NCBI GenBank assembly: GCA_011032825.1
Contig: JAADJZ010000030.1
Location: 1 to 64,000, forward strand
Direction: 5' to 3'
From: Massariosphaeria phaeospora
Taxonomy: Eukaryota > Ascomycota > Dothideomycetes > Pleosporales
Length of the DNA: 64,000 nt
The position numbers were made by a program, and so were the translations under genes. Below, piece by piece: positions 54,593 through 64,000 of this stretch; within the stretch, counting starts at the first letter, position 1; each line of letters starts with the position of its first letter. Under the pieces are notes generated by a model. It made no database searches. It was given only the letters and a program-made list of their open reading frames with translations, and had not been told where the DNA came from.

Positions 54593-56826
54593 TTAAATGT
54601 TGGGCGAGAGTTGGTCGTACTTCACGCATCGTTCAACCTGCAAATGAATCAGTGTCACAGTCCATAGCAGAGCCTCTCACATCACTTACACTTTCGATAG
54701 ACGCTTGCAGAAAGCTACGAGCTTCGAGCCCGACCCAAACCTTGAGCATAGAGAAATCGCCGCCTTGGATCATAGATGAGCCACCTTGGGCACCAAGTTG
54801 TCGAAGAATAGGTAGAGCACTTCAGCATGTCAGTACAGCAAATCCAAAGGTACTGACCGCACCGCATCCTGGCTTACCCAGCAAAAAGATCCAACTGCGG
54901 ATTCAGGCTCCTTCCGATGCCTTCAAGAAGCAAGATGCTTAACACGACATTGACGAAATCGCCCTCCAGACGGACGTGGTGCGTTCGGACCATAGACAAA
55001 ACCTCGTTCAAGATGTCGCCAATCTTGATGTTACCCAAGGAGAACGTCTGACTTTTCACGCCCAGCACCAAGTGCTGCATGCGAAGAGCGAAAACCTCCG
55101 GATCCAGAACCGCCTCCGGTTGCCTACACCGCTCTACCATCAGACGGCCAGCTTTGTATCCATCAAACTCTGCAACCGACTTGAAAAGGTCGAGAAAGTT
55201 GGCCCGGTTCTTTGCGTTCAACTCTGTGACCAGTCCTGCATCGATAAAGATCAGCTGAGGGCGATATCCCTCGGCATCGATTTCCTGAAGCCGTGCTTTC
55301 CATTCCGCGGGGTTCTTTTTTGAAGGCCGTAACCTTTGGAGGACTTCTTCAGTCACATCAACAGACTCTTTAGGACCACTGGTTCGATCTTCTTTCTTCG
55401 TGAAAATGGACACATTCAGCTGCTCGGGTTTGTAGAAGCGGACCATGATGTTTCCCGGGTGTAGATCGGCATGAATGAAATTATCGATCAGTACCATGGT
55501 CAGGAAGGCATTCAAGCCTTCATCGGCGATTTCTTTCTGGAACACACCTCCTCCGTTTTGGAGGAAGTCTTCTAGGGGAATGCCCTGTGCGAACTCTTCG
55601 ATCAGGACATTCCTCGTGGAGTACTCGGTGTAGGGATACGGGAACCATCCTGTATTACGGTGCTGGAAGTTTTGGCGGAACAAGGTCAAATTTGCGGCCT
55701 CGATGCGCAAGTCGAGTTGTAATCTCATCATCTCGCCAAATTGGTCGACCTCGTCCGGGAACGACAGCCATTCCATTGTGGGAATCGCATTGATGAGAGT
55801 CGCAAAAAAGCCCATGATCCGCAAGTCTCTGCGTACGATCTTTTCTATTTTTGGATGGAGCACTTTGATGGCAACGTGGCTGGACGGGACCGATTGCGGA
55901 GTACTCTTCAAGGTCGCATCAACATTCTTCCTTATCCTTTGCCGTAAATTGGGTACGACAGGATCGTCGTGCATTTCGTTCAGCGTGGCGAGGTCCGGTT
56001 TCAGCCTCGCTTTGTACACCTGTGCAATGGCTCCCACGCCTAGAGGCTTCTCATCAAACTCGTCGAATATATCGTCAAACCGCCGGCCGTTGAAAGCCTT
56101 CTCTACGGTCCTCTTTGTCGTCTCGAGCGAATGGGCGGGGGCGCTGGAGTGAAGCGTTGACATGATCTTGCACATTTCGGTAGGAAACACATCTGACCGC
56201 GAAGCAGCCCATTGTCCCAGCTATCCACTGTGAGACTTGACGCCAGCAGTTGATCGCGGAGATGTTACCTTTATGAAGGCAGCGCCAGCACGCTCCATGG
56301 ATCTCACAAGGAAGCCATACCACCAGAGCGTGCCACCCCTCTCGTTGTCTCGGTCTTTATGCCGCCTCCCGATCCATATTACTGGCACGGTGACGATGAC
56401 GGGCACAAAGATGATTACCAGGTGCAGAAAGCGCAGTCCTGTACATATTGGCTCCCAAATGTAGTCGTCGAGGAAGAAATAGATTCCTCGGCGATACTTT
56501 TTGGAGTTTTGTAGCGCTTTCGGGACCTGCTCGTCCAGCTCCCTCCTCGACGCCTCTAGCATCACCTGCTCATGCGTCTTCTCGCCATTTTCTGCTTCTT
56601 CGTTTCCTAGCGCTACAAAAGCGAGAGGGCTCAAGGCGGCGCCGGCGGCGCCAGCGGTGCCCGACCATAGCAGTGTTCTGTCCGGGAATCGAGGCGTCGC
56701 AAAGTGACGTGCGAAGGAGGACCGCCCGGAGGCGAATGGACGCGAAGACGCGCGCGCGACAAACGGGGCGGACTGAGGCAGCCCATAGCGGAGGAATTGG
56801 CGGCCGAGCAGGAGAGCCCCCCTCAT
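54593..56826 (-). CDS. CQD1: Mitochondrial UbiB/ABC1-type atypical kinase, CQD1/ADCK2-like
   Basis: Four exons, complement(join(54593..54637,54690..54819,54878..56220,56269..56826)), give 691 aa. It belongs to the UbiB (ADCK/ABC1K) family, near yeast Cqd1 (Ypl109c) and human ADCK2, inner-membrane proteins linked to coenzyme Q distribution and phospholipid homeostasis. The start is Arg/Ala-rich (mitochondrial-targeting-like); a membrane helix (LVIIFVPVIVTVPVIWI) follows. The family KxGQ motif spans intron 1 (KLGQ, 186-189). PLGVGAIAQVYKARL carries the Ala-rich loop, then AIKVLHP, IHADLHPGNIM and FIDAGLV in place of DFG. The last two short exons restore LDLFAGALPILRQLGAQGG and end VERCVKYDQLSPNI. 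I chose ATG 56826 over an upstream in-frame ATG because the targeting-like sequence starts there. Confidence 0.88.
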
Positions 56827-57127
56827 GGTTGAGGATATCGGAGAGGATAGCGGCGCACGGAGTCCATGGAGGGTGGCAGGTGCCGGGTGCCGGTCGAGGT
56901 CGCTGTCACAAGGGACTGCCCGCAGCCAAACCCAAACGTCATGGATGCGCGACGGGCGCACGGGCCAGCCGGAGCGGGCATGCTTGCCGTCCTGAGGGGG
57001 CGGCGGCGGCGGGCATGTTCATGTACTTGGAATGCACACTCCAATAGCAATTGCTGCACTCGCTCTACCCCGCCAAATCAATTTCAACTCGGCCCTACGA
57101 CTATACGGCATTAGACTACCTTTGTAG
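56827..57127. other. Spacer upstream of the CQD1-like gene
   Basis: 301 bp between the CQD1-like start and the monooxygenase stop, both on the minus strand; contains the CQD1 promoter. Nothing specific recognised. Confidence 0.45.
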
Positions 57128-58942
57128 CTATAGTTGTGGTCGAATCTGTACTCCCCCCTCTTCCGCCGTATCAACAGTGAAGCCGTGGAAACCATTGTCC
57201 AGCGCCTCACGACACTCCTTCTTGTACAAGGGGAGACCTCCCACGAAGCCCAGCTGCTCGCGAGGTTTCCCGGGTATATTGGTGCCCATGTACCATGAGG
57301 ACGTGTCTGGGAACAGCGTCAAATCTGAGATCGCCGTGACCTTGCGGCGCCACTCCTCCTCAGCCTGCCTGGTTGCAACAACATACGTAATCTGCTCCTT
57401 CCTTAGCTTCTCCATGGCATCGACAATCCAATCCGCCTGGCATTCAACGCAGCTTGGCCCGTTGGCAAAGGCTGCTGGTCCATGGGCGCCGTAGAGGAAG
57501 AACATGTTGCTTACACGGTTAGCAATGTCTTCATTCTTGTGCCATTTAGGACTACTCACGGGAAATCAGCACAGGCCATACCAAGATATGACCAGGTTCC
57601 ACGTTTCCATTTTTCTGACAGTGGCACTCCATTGACATCCCGCAGGCCCATCGTCTTCATGCCCCCGGTCAAAGAATCGAAGCCAGTCGCCAGAGCGATG
57701 ACATCGAACTCGCGATGCTCACCGTCGTTGGTCTTGAGACCCGTCTCTGTGACCTCGACGACCGGAGTTTTTTTGATATCGACAACCTCGTTCTCCTTTC
57801 TGTCCATCATCTCGTAGTAGTTCTGTTCGAGGGACGGTCTCTTGGTGCCGAAAGAGTGCGGTGGCTCTAATGGCGCCAGCATATCTCTCTTCACAGGATC
57901 CGATATTCTCGCCCTCGTTTTCTTTGCCCAGAAGTTATACGCCTCGGTGTTAGCCTTCTTGTCAAAGAGCAGATCCTGGTAATTAGCGATCCAGAACTGG
58001 AACCCTCCATTCTCAAAGCATTTCTCATAGAAAGTCTCACGTTGCCCAGGCGCGACATCAAGCGTGTTGCTTGGGACCATATCATACTCGAAGCCAGCAA
58101 AGGTCGTCATTCTGTTCCTGTAGATATCAGGATACTGGCTTTTGGCTTTCTCTTGCTCTTCCTTTGTGAGGGCTTTTTGCTGCATGGGAAGCGCTAGATT
58201 CGGAGTCCGCTGAAAAACTGTGACGGATGCGGCAGTCTTCGCCGTCTCCTCCGCAAACTGGACACCAGTTGCGCCCGTTCCGATTACTGCGACACGTTTG
58301 CCCTTTATATCGACTCCATCGTCCGGCCAAAAAGAAGAGTGGTGTATCTCACCCTTGAACTTATCCAAGCCTGGCCAATCCGGGACGGACCTCTTGGCTG
58401 CGAAACCTGCAGCTAGTAGTAAGTATTTTGATTTCGCAACTCGTCCGTCTTCGGTCTGGATGTTCCATTTCCCGGATGGCTTGTCAAACTGTGCGCCCAC
58501 AACGCGTGTATCGAAGGCGACATCTTTCTTGATATCGAGAACATTTTCGACATGCTCGAAATATTTGCGCAGTTCTGCATAATCGGGATATCGTTCTGAC
58601 CATGTCCAATCCTGTAAGACCATCATCAATATAGATCATACATTAACACCATAAAGAAGGACTACTAACCTTCCAGACTTCTGGGAGCGAGTACGCATAC
58701 ATCGGAGAATGACTATCCACTCGCGCACCCGGATAGCAGTTCCAATGCCAAACACCCCCAAGTTCCTTCCCAGCCTCATAGATTTTGCACTTGAAGCCTA
58801 ACTTGCGCAACTTATGAAGCAAGTACACGCCGCTAAGCCCGGCACCCACAATCAAGACTTCAGTCTCTAGTTCTTCCGCGTACGTATCATTGTCCCTCTC
58901 ACGCTGACCTGTACCGCTGATATCCGTCCGGAACCTGACCAT
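57128..58942 (-). CDS. FAD-dependent monooxygenase, Baeyer-Villiger type
   Basis: Three exons, complement(join(57128..57509,57560..58611,58670..58942)), give 568 aa. The N-terminal FAD-binding Rossmann motif is VLIVGAGLSGVYLLHKL (GxGxxG at 33-38). The class B fingerprint FxGxxxHxxxW is present as FKGEIHHSSFW (176-186), and the NADPH-binding motif VAVIGTGATGVQF (GxGxxG at 202-207) follows. A conserved IALATGFDS segment lies in the C-terminal half. This set defines flavin monooxygenases such as cyclohexanone or steroid monooxygenase, which insert oxygen next to ketones using NADPH and O2. No neighbouring biosynthetic genes suggest a pathway, so the substrate is unknown. Intron joins give EVWKDWTWSERYPDY and ACADFPNMFFLYGAHGPAAF. 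Confidence 0.9.
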
Positions 58943-60210
58943 TGCAGTAGTCGATAAATAAATCAACCAAATAACGAGACTCGAGAGAAGCTAAGTCAAA
59001 GTAGACTGAAACCTAACTAATCCAGGCGCTTTGTAGACTGTGCCGCAATAAGCCAAGGTGGCAGAGAAGGCGAGCAAGACGAAAAACGAGAATGATAACC
59101 GAACTCGAATCCAATTACCCTCTATATAGGCTGTACAGCTGAACCGATGTGCCACGACTATTCGAGTTCCGCGCATCTCGTATCAGTATTCCAGAGCTTT
59201 CAATCGTCCCACCCCCGGAGCCCATTACAGGGCTGCACATACGGTCCAATACCTTGTCCTGCTTACACCACGAACAGCGCAACGGACAGGTATACCATGC
59301 GGCGGAATTACTACGTCTATGCATTACACCGAGAATCTCCCATCGGAAGCATACAACAGCTATAGGCTTGCACCCCGCTTCTGTACAACATACACGACAC
59401 GGGGTACCCCCGTAGAGGACCGGGGCATGCGTTTTCACACTGGCTGGCTTGACAGCGAACTCACTTCAAGATGGCCTAGGCTCTGGTGTCATAGACGTGG
59501 CCTTTTCTGCACGACATCAACGAGCGTATTCGGGGCACGCTAGACACGGGTGCTTGAGAAGTGGCTTCATGTGTGCGCATTGCATCGTCTACTTCGAGGT
59601 GAGGCGGGGGTGGCGGTTGTATATACGAGCAGTCTAGGACTGGGTTCTCGGGGTAAATGTTGCCCGAGGGTGTTTGGCTTGGGTGCCCAATGCCTCGGGA
59701 AGTCTCCAACTCAATGTGTTTTGACAATAGTTGCCGTTATGGCCATGGGTGCTTAGACTATAGATATCAGATATCTAGCAGTGAAGACACGAGATTTATA
59801 GCGTTCGTCTCGTGGGCATGGTAGAGGTAAAGGCCGGCAAAGTCTACGAACTCAATAGCGAAGGTCAGCCGTTCTACGAGTGGGTGGATTGTTGTAACAA
59901 AGTGTAATGATGTTCCGTCAAATTAGGCCGCAAAGCATTCCCTTTAGATACACACCCGTGCAATTGCTATTGGGCTCTTGCTAAACGACACGCTGGTATA
60001 TACAGGAACACCGTCCTAGCAGCGTCAAATTGATCGAATTACAGGTGACCTTTGATAGTATGCGGGAGCACAAGGATTTATTGCATCCCATCCAATAAAG
60101 TAGAGATTTGAGGTCGAAATCCACAAGTTAGCTTCCATTCATAGCCCAAGCAATACCTGCTTCTAGAGAGCTCACTAAATCTATCGACGGTCGTTTCAAA
60201 GGACTCCGAG
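58943..60210. other. Intergenic, 1.27 kb, nothing recognised
   Basis: Promoter side of the monooxygenase and 3' flank of the SANT/SAP-like gene. Overlapping short frames around 59115-59756 have no support. Confidence 0.5.
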
Positions 60211-62102
60211 TCACACTACAGAATCATCTCCAGAATCGTCAGTACCGGCCGATAGATCGATCGGCTCATGGAAACCCACCTCTTCTCCTGGATCCTCACC
60301 ACCCTCATCATCACCATCGCCTCCGTCTCCGTCTCCGCCTCCCGCTCCATCAACATCTTGTTCATTGACACCGTTCGCCTCGGCGAGACCGAGGGCGAAA
60401 GACGCACACCTCTTCGCCGCAGCATGAGCAAGCATGTACTTCATATGGATCTTGGTACCCGTGATGTTGAGGCCCTTGGTGCGACACATTTTCTTCAGAT
60501 CGTTCAAACTGAACTCGTCATCTGCATCCCTGAGGCGCTGCACAAATTCCTCTTTGCTGCGGCCGTCTTTTGAGAGACCGCGATCGGCGCACAGAGCCAC
60601 GAGATCGTTGAACGAGAGGTAGCTGCGCGGATCCGTGGTATCCGGGGTGACGTTCTTGCAGTTAGCCAGGCTGCTGACCGTGAGCTTCTTGTGGGGATTG
60701 GATTCCTTCTTTTTCTTCAGCTCGGCGGCCAACTGGGCAGCCTTCTCTTCCTTAAGGCGCGCGTTGATCTCCCGCTTCGAATTGTGATTCTCAGTCGCAC
60801 GTTGTTGTTTGAGCATAGCCTGTGCAGCACGCTGCGTAGCGCGCTGGGCTTTCTGATCCATCTTGCGCTGGCGGCGGGCTGCAGTCTCTTCGGCCTTCTG
60901 GGCATTCCGTTCACGGGCTTCTTCTCGGATGCGGCGCTTATGCTTCTCCCTCTCTTCATTTGCCAATCGCTCGGCATCGCGGATAGCAGCGCGCTCCTCG
61001 CGATAGGCTTCCATTTCCACACGACGCTGCGCTGGGTCGTCGGCCTCCTCCGATGGAATCGTCGCTGTGCCATCGAGAAGAGCTTGGTACCGTTCACGGC
61101 AGGCTTTGGCACTGATAATGGTGTCTTTGTTTAGGCGGCGCATGTACTCGGAGACTTTGCGGAAACGCCAGGCGCGAATGCGCTCGATTTCGTAGTTGAC
61201 TTCGATGTCCGCGAGATCGTAAGCCTGGAGTAGATTGAGGTCCTTGATTGATATTAGTAGGATGTAATGTATGTCTGGTATAAGAGACGTACCTCTTGAT
61301 ACTCCCATTCCTTATATCCTTCTTGAAGCTGCCAGTCTACGTGAGCAGCCTGGGCCTGTCTAACACGGCCAATGCGGGTGGCGATCGACTTCGGATCATA
61401 TCGAACGCGTCCGTCCCTCGCAAGCTTATCAGCAATCTGGCGATCGCTGAAACCCTTCTCGCGCATATTCAGCATGAGCTCGTCGTCAGAGTCTAATTCC
61501 GCAGACACTTTCTTGTGGTATGCAGCAAGAGTATCGCCCTTTCCGTGGCTACGTCGCCCGAAAGTGCCCGGAACCCGCGACGTAGACCTGCTAGTGAACT
61601 CGTCGCCTTCATCAAGGATAAGAATCTCGCTCTCCTTGACCTGCGTGCGGAGTGCACCGCGCTCTGCGGCAATTACGGTGCGATTATAGAAGGCAGGCTG
61701 AGCTCTCTTGCGCTTTGGTCCTTGCCTGTGGCCATCATCGAAGTCAGGGTCGTCTTCTCCATCTTTATCCGTATCGCTGTTGAGGTCGTTGTAGCCTTCG
61801 AGTGTGAACTCATCCTCATCTTCGCTATCCTAAAACTCTGTTAGCGTGGTGTGCATATAGCGTATGTTAGAAGCCAGACTGACATCATCCGGCTCCGCTA
61901 TAGACTCCATGCCCTCATCGTCCGCTAAATCGTTCTCTGTAGCAATGGATGACTCGGTAGGCCCAATACCACTCATTCCATCGTCGACGTCCATCTGTTC
62001 GGGAGGGGCGTCGCCTTAGCTACTGTCAGTAATTCTGATACATATTATGTTCTGGATGTACTTACTGCCGTCGTCAAGATCGAAAGATACGTTGGGAGCC
62101 AT
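60211..62102 (-). CDS. Acidic nuclear protein with SANT-like and SAP-like segments
   Basis: Four exons, complement(join(60211..61242,61293..61829,61884..62014,62066..62102)), give 578 aa. The N-terminal ~110 residues are very acidic (DLDDGS, DVDDG, DSEDEDE) and end in a PKRKR basic cluster. The middle has an HTH-like stretch (DDELMLNMREKGFSDRQIADKLARDG..YDPKSIATRI). A SANT/Myb-like block follows across intron 3 (EWEYQEDLNLLQAYDLADIEVNYEIERIRAWRFRKVSEYM...KACRERYQALL). A long Lys/Glu/Arg coiled coil comes next, then two tandem SAP-like helix pairs (SFNDLVALCADRGLSKDGRSKEEFVQRL and FSLNDLKKMCRTKGLNITGTKIHMKYML) and an acidic Gly/Asp-rich tail. A DNA- or chromatin-binding role is inferred; I do not recognise a named family. 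Confidence 0.78.
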
Positions 62103-62543
62103 ACCTTCGAGGTCGGGTCTGGCTCGCGCTGGCTTGCAGTTATGTTGTGGAAGTTAGAGAGATCGAGCTCCCAAAAGGCGGTTCTTTATGTGTGGTAGTC
62201 GAGAAGAAAAGAGTCGAACGTGGAGCAAGGGTAGAGGGAATGAGTACCGGTTAGCGTGGCAAACTGGTGTAAGAACCGTACGCTGGTTGCCTGGACGACG
62301 TTCGTGATCAAGTAAAGGAAAGGTAGGCGAGAAACGAATCGATAAGCGTTGGCAAACCACGAGGTTGTAGAAGTGAAATTGAGGGTTGCGGACGGGGAAA
62401 TGGAAAACCAGTTTTGCCAAGGAATTGTCACAGGGACTGCTTTCACAACCAAGCTTTAAGGCTAAGTATATTGTCGTCTCAACCATGGCTGATGTAGATT
62501 TATCAAAAGCACATGTTTCGACGAGCCCCAGCACAACCAGTGC
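62103..62543. other. Spacer SANT/SAP-like gene/RIB5
   Basis: 441 bp containing the promoter of the SANT/SAP-like gene and the 3' flank of RIB5; nothing else recognised. Confidence 0.45.
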
Positions 62544-63350
62544 TCATTTGCCGACAGTCTTCAACCTCTCGTCGACAAGCTTCGCAACCATCTTCTCGAG
62601 GATCGCAAATTCTCCATTGGCCGCTCCCTCGAAGTACCCTGCCACACTCTTTTCCACATATTTGCCGACTTGGTCGACCTCAACATTGACAAAGTCGCCC
62701 GGCTTCTTAGCTGCTGTTACTACTTTCTCCTGTGTGTACGCAATCAACATGACTTCCCACCATCCCTCAGTCCCGTCCTGGACCTTTGTCACGGTCAAGC
62801 TCGCACCGTCTATTGTGACGTATCCCTTCTCTACTATGTACCGGAGGACGGCCGGGTCGTGAGGCTTGAATCGGAACGTGAGGGCATTGCCATCGGGTGT
62901 GACGGATTGGACCTCAGCGAACGTGTCTACGTGACCTTGGACGAAGTGGCCGCCCATGCGTGTGGAAGCAGACACTGCACGCTCGAGGTTGACATTCGAG
63001 CCCTGCTTGAGGGAGCCCAGGTTGGTGCGGCGGAGTGTCTCAGGAGCCACGCCGACCTTGAACGAGGACTTGTCGAACTCGGTGATGGTCAGACATGTTC
63101 CTGCACCATGTCAGTCACATAGCCGAGATCGCACAGGAATGCGTACCATTGACACTGATGCTGTCGCCCAGGTTGGCATCTCCGAGGATGTCTTGGGCGT
63201 CCGAGATAGTCAAGGACGTGCCGCTACCTCCGCTGGCTGATTGATCGAGCTCTTCAAGGGCGGCAACAGCTAGCCGGCATTAGTATAGCCGCGCGAAGGT
63301 GCTGCAAGGCTGGCCATACTCCCGATTTTCTCGACAAGGCCGGTGAACAT
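62544..63350 (-). CDS. RIB5: Riboflavin synthase
   Basis: Three exons, complement(join(62544..63100,63147..63269,63320..63350)), give 236 aa. The enzyme dismutates two molecules of 6,7-dimethyl-8-ribityllumazine to riboflavin and 5-amino-6-ribitylamino-uracil, the last step of riboflavin synthesis. The invariant start MFTGLVEKIG is present. The two lumazine-binding barrels are seen from their signatures: DSISVNGTCLTITEF with VAPETLRRTNLG in the first, and GHFVQGHVDT with GYVTIDGASLTVTKV in the second. Intron 1 splits right after the start motif and has a textbook branch site (ACTAATG near its 3' end); intron 2 lies inside NGT. Length is normal. It is divergent from the gene at the right edge. 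Confidence 0.95.
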
Positions 63351-63654
63351 TGCGTTGGTGAGGTGTGGTTGCACTCGGCACGTGCGGATCGTTTGCGGGA
63401 CGTGTGGCGTGTGGCGCAGTCCAGATGCATCGGATCCCTGCCAGATGACGCAACAAACGCCAACCGCCACCGCAGATCAACACAAGCATGCCCCGCGATG
63501 TCTAGGTAGTACAGGAGGGCTCGTCATGATGGCAGACCACCCTTGAATCCCTATAGCTCTTGCAACTTCTCGTCAATCTATCTCTCAGCCCACTATCTCT
63601 CTTCCGAAAATCTCGACAGCCGAACGACCGTCGGCCCTTACGTACCTACCTACC
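63351..63654. promoter_or_regulatory. Divergent promoter RIB5/right-edge gene
   Basis: 304 bp between start codons on opposite strands; no specific motif assigned. Confidence 0.45.
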
Positions 63655-64000
63655 ATGTCGCTTTCATACTTCAACGTAAAGAAGTTCCGGCGGCATTCCA
63701 AACAACATGACGCGCAAGGCTCTGCTGCCGCTCCCGCTGAACCTACCGTCGCTTCGTCAAGCCAAGAGGCTGCCCCCTCACCTGTTCTCGACCCAGAAGA
63801 CGAGAAGTTCCTCGAGCGACTCGCTGCGATCGCGCAAGAGCCTGAAGGTACACCCCCACCACTGCCGGATCGGCCTGTAGTCATACTAGATGGAGGAGAG
63901 AAGAAAGTCGGCAAAGATGCGGAGGACGTCTTGTTCGAGGAAGCAAACAAGATTCCTCTCCCCATGAGCCCACCCGAGGTCACTGTCGAGGACAACGAGA
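63655..64000 (+). CDS. Unidentified protein, partial at right edge
   Basis: An open frame from ATG 63655 to the window end, at least 115 codons. It starts MSLSYFNVKKFRRHSKQ and continues with an Ala/Pro/Glu-rich, probably disordered segment containing LDPEDEKFLERLAAIAQEPEG, PPPLPDRPVVIL and EEANKIPLPMSPPEV. The ATG is in a good context after a pyrimidine-rich leader, and it is divergent from RIB5. I recognise no domain in the part visible; the name must come from the missing C-terminal portion. Confidence 0.65.
   Translation, partial: MSLSYFNVKKFRRHSKQHDAQGSAAAPAEPTVASSSQEAAPSPVLDPEDEKFLERLAAIAQEPEGTPPPLPDRPVVILDGGEKKVGKDAEDVLFEEANKIPLPMSPPEVTVEDNE

Noticed and set aside
32353..63350. A functional gene cluster for mitochondria/redox
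   Set aside because: The genes are on both strands, interspersed with unrelated genes and lack any shared pathway-specific enzyme set; ordinary gene mixing is enough.

Overview
The window is nuclear DNA from a filamentous ascomycete (Pezizomycotina; a Dothideomycete is my best guess, not proven). The genes are split by short spliceosomal introns, mostly 48-60 nt, with GTAAGT/GTATGC-like donors and occasional clear branch sites. Some genes are typical of filamentous fungi rather than yeasts: a NoxR-type NADPH oxidase regulator, a secreted chitin deacetylase with CBM18 modules, a LON/RING protein and a Baeyer-Villiger-type monooxygenase. A DDE transposon decayed in the way repeat-induced point mutation (RIP) would produce points the same way. 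I rebuilt exon structures by eye, using splice signals, reading phase and remembered family conservation. Every joined model is phase-consistent, but none is backed by transcripts.

Layout. 0-6.6 kb: AIM21 (cut by the left edge), TVP18 and the tRNA deaminase TAD2. 6.6-13 kb: an accessory stretch with two copies of a short dispersed repeat, two tandem paralogues of a small fungal family (the second broken), a 70-bp tandem duplication and a small signal-peptide/one-TM protein. 13-18.4 kb: an AGC kinase of S6K/Psk1 type, an intron-containing tRNA-Thr(AGT), and a complete but dead pogo/Fot1-like transposon with perfect 41-bp terminal inverted repeats. 18.7-24 kb: a chitin deacetylase and a PI-PLC-X-like phosphodiesterase. 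25-32 kb: NAN1/UTP17 (rRNA processing) divergent from RPB10 (shared RNA polymerase subunit), then an RCC1/Pim1 homologue. 32-38.5 kb: a YHR202W-like metallophosphoesterase, a TOM6-like peptide and NoxR. 39.7-48 kb: CCS1 divergent from mitochondrial ribosomal protein uL13m, peroxisomal urate oxidase, and the TORC2 subunit AVO3/Ste20 (Rictor). 49.8-58.9 kb: LON/RING protein, kelch protein, CQD1-like mitochondrial UbiB protein and a flavin monooxygenase. 60-64 kb: a SANT/SAP-like acidic nuclear protein, riboflavin synthase RIB5 and the start of an unidentified gene.

Most of the window is housekeeping; I see no secondary-metabolite or other dedicated gene cluster. Mitochondrial and redox functions recur (CCS1, uL13m, TOM6-like, CQD1-like, NoxR, RIB5, flavin monooxygenase), but on both strands and scattered, so I read this as ordinary gene content. 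The points most worth a second look are three. First, a ~100-120 bp repeat family has four diverged copies on both strands with a conserved internal hairpin. Second, the transposase frame is interrupted by ten stops that are all TAG. Third, there is an isolated hairpin-CTAA|T signature like a Helitron 3' end.
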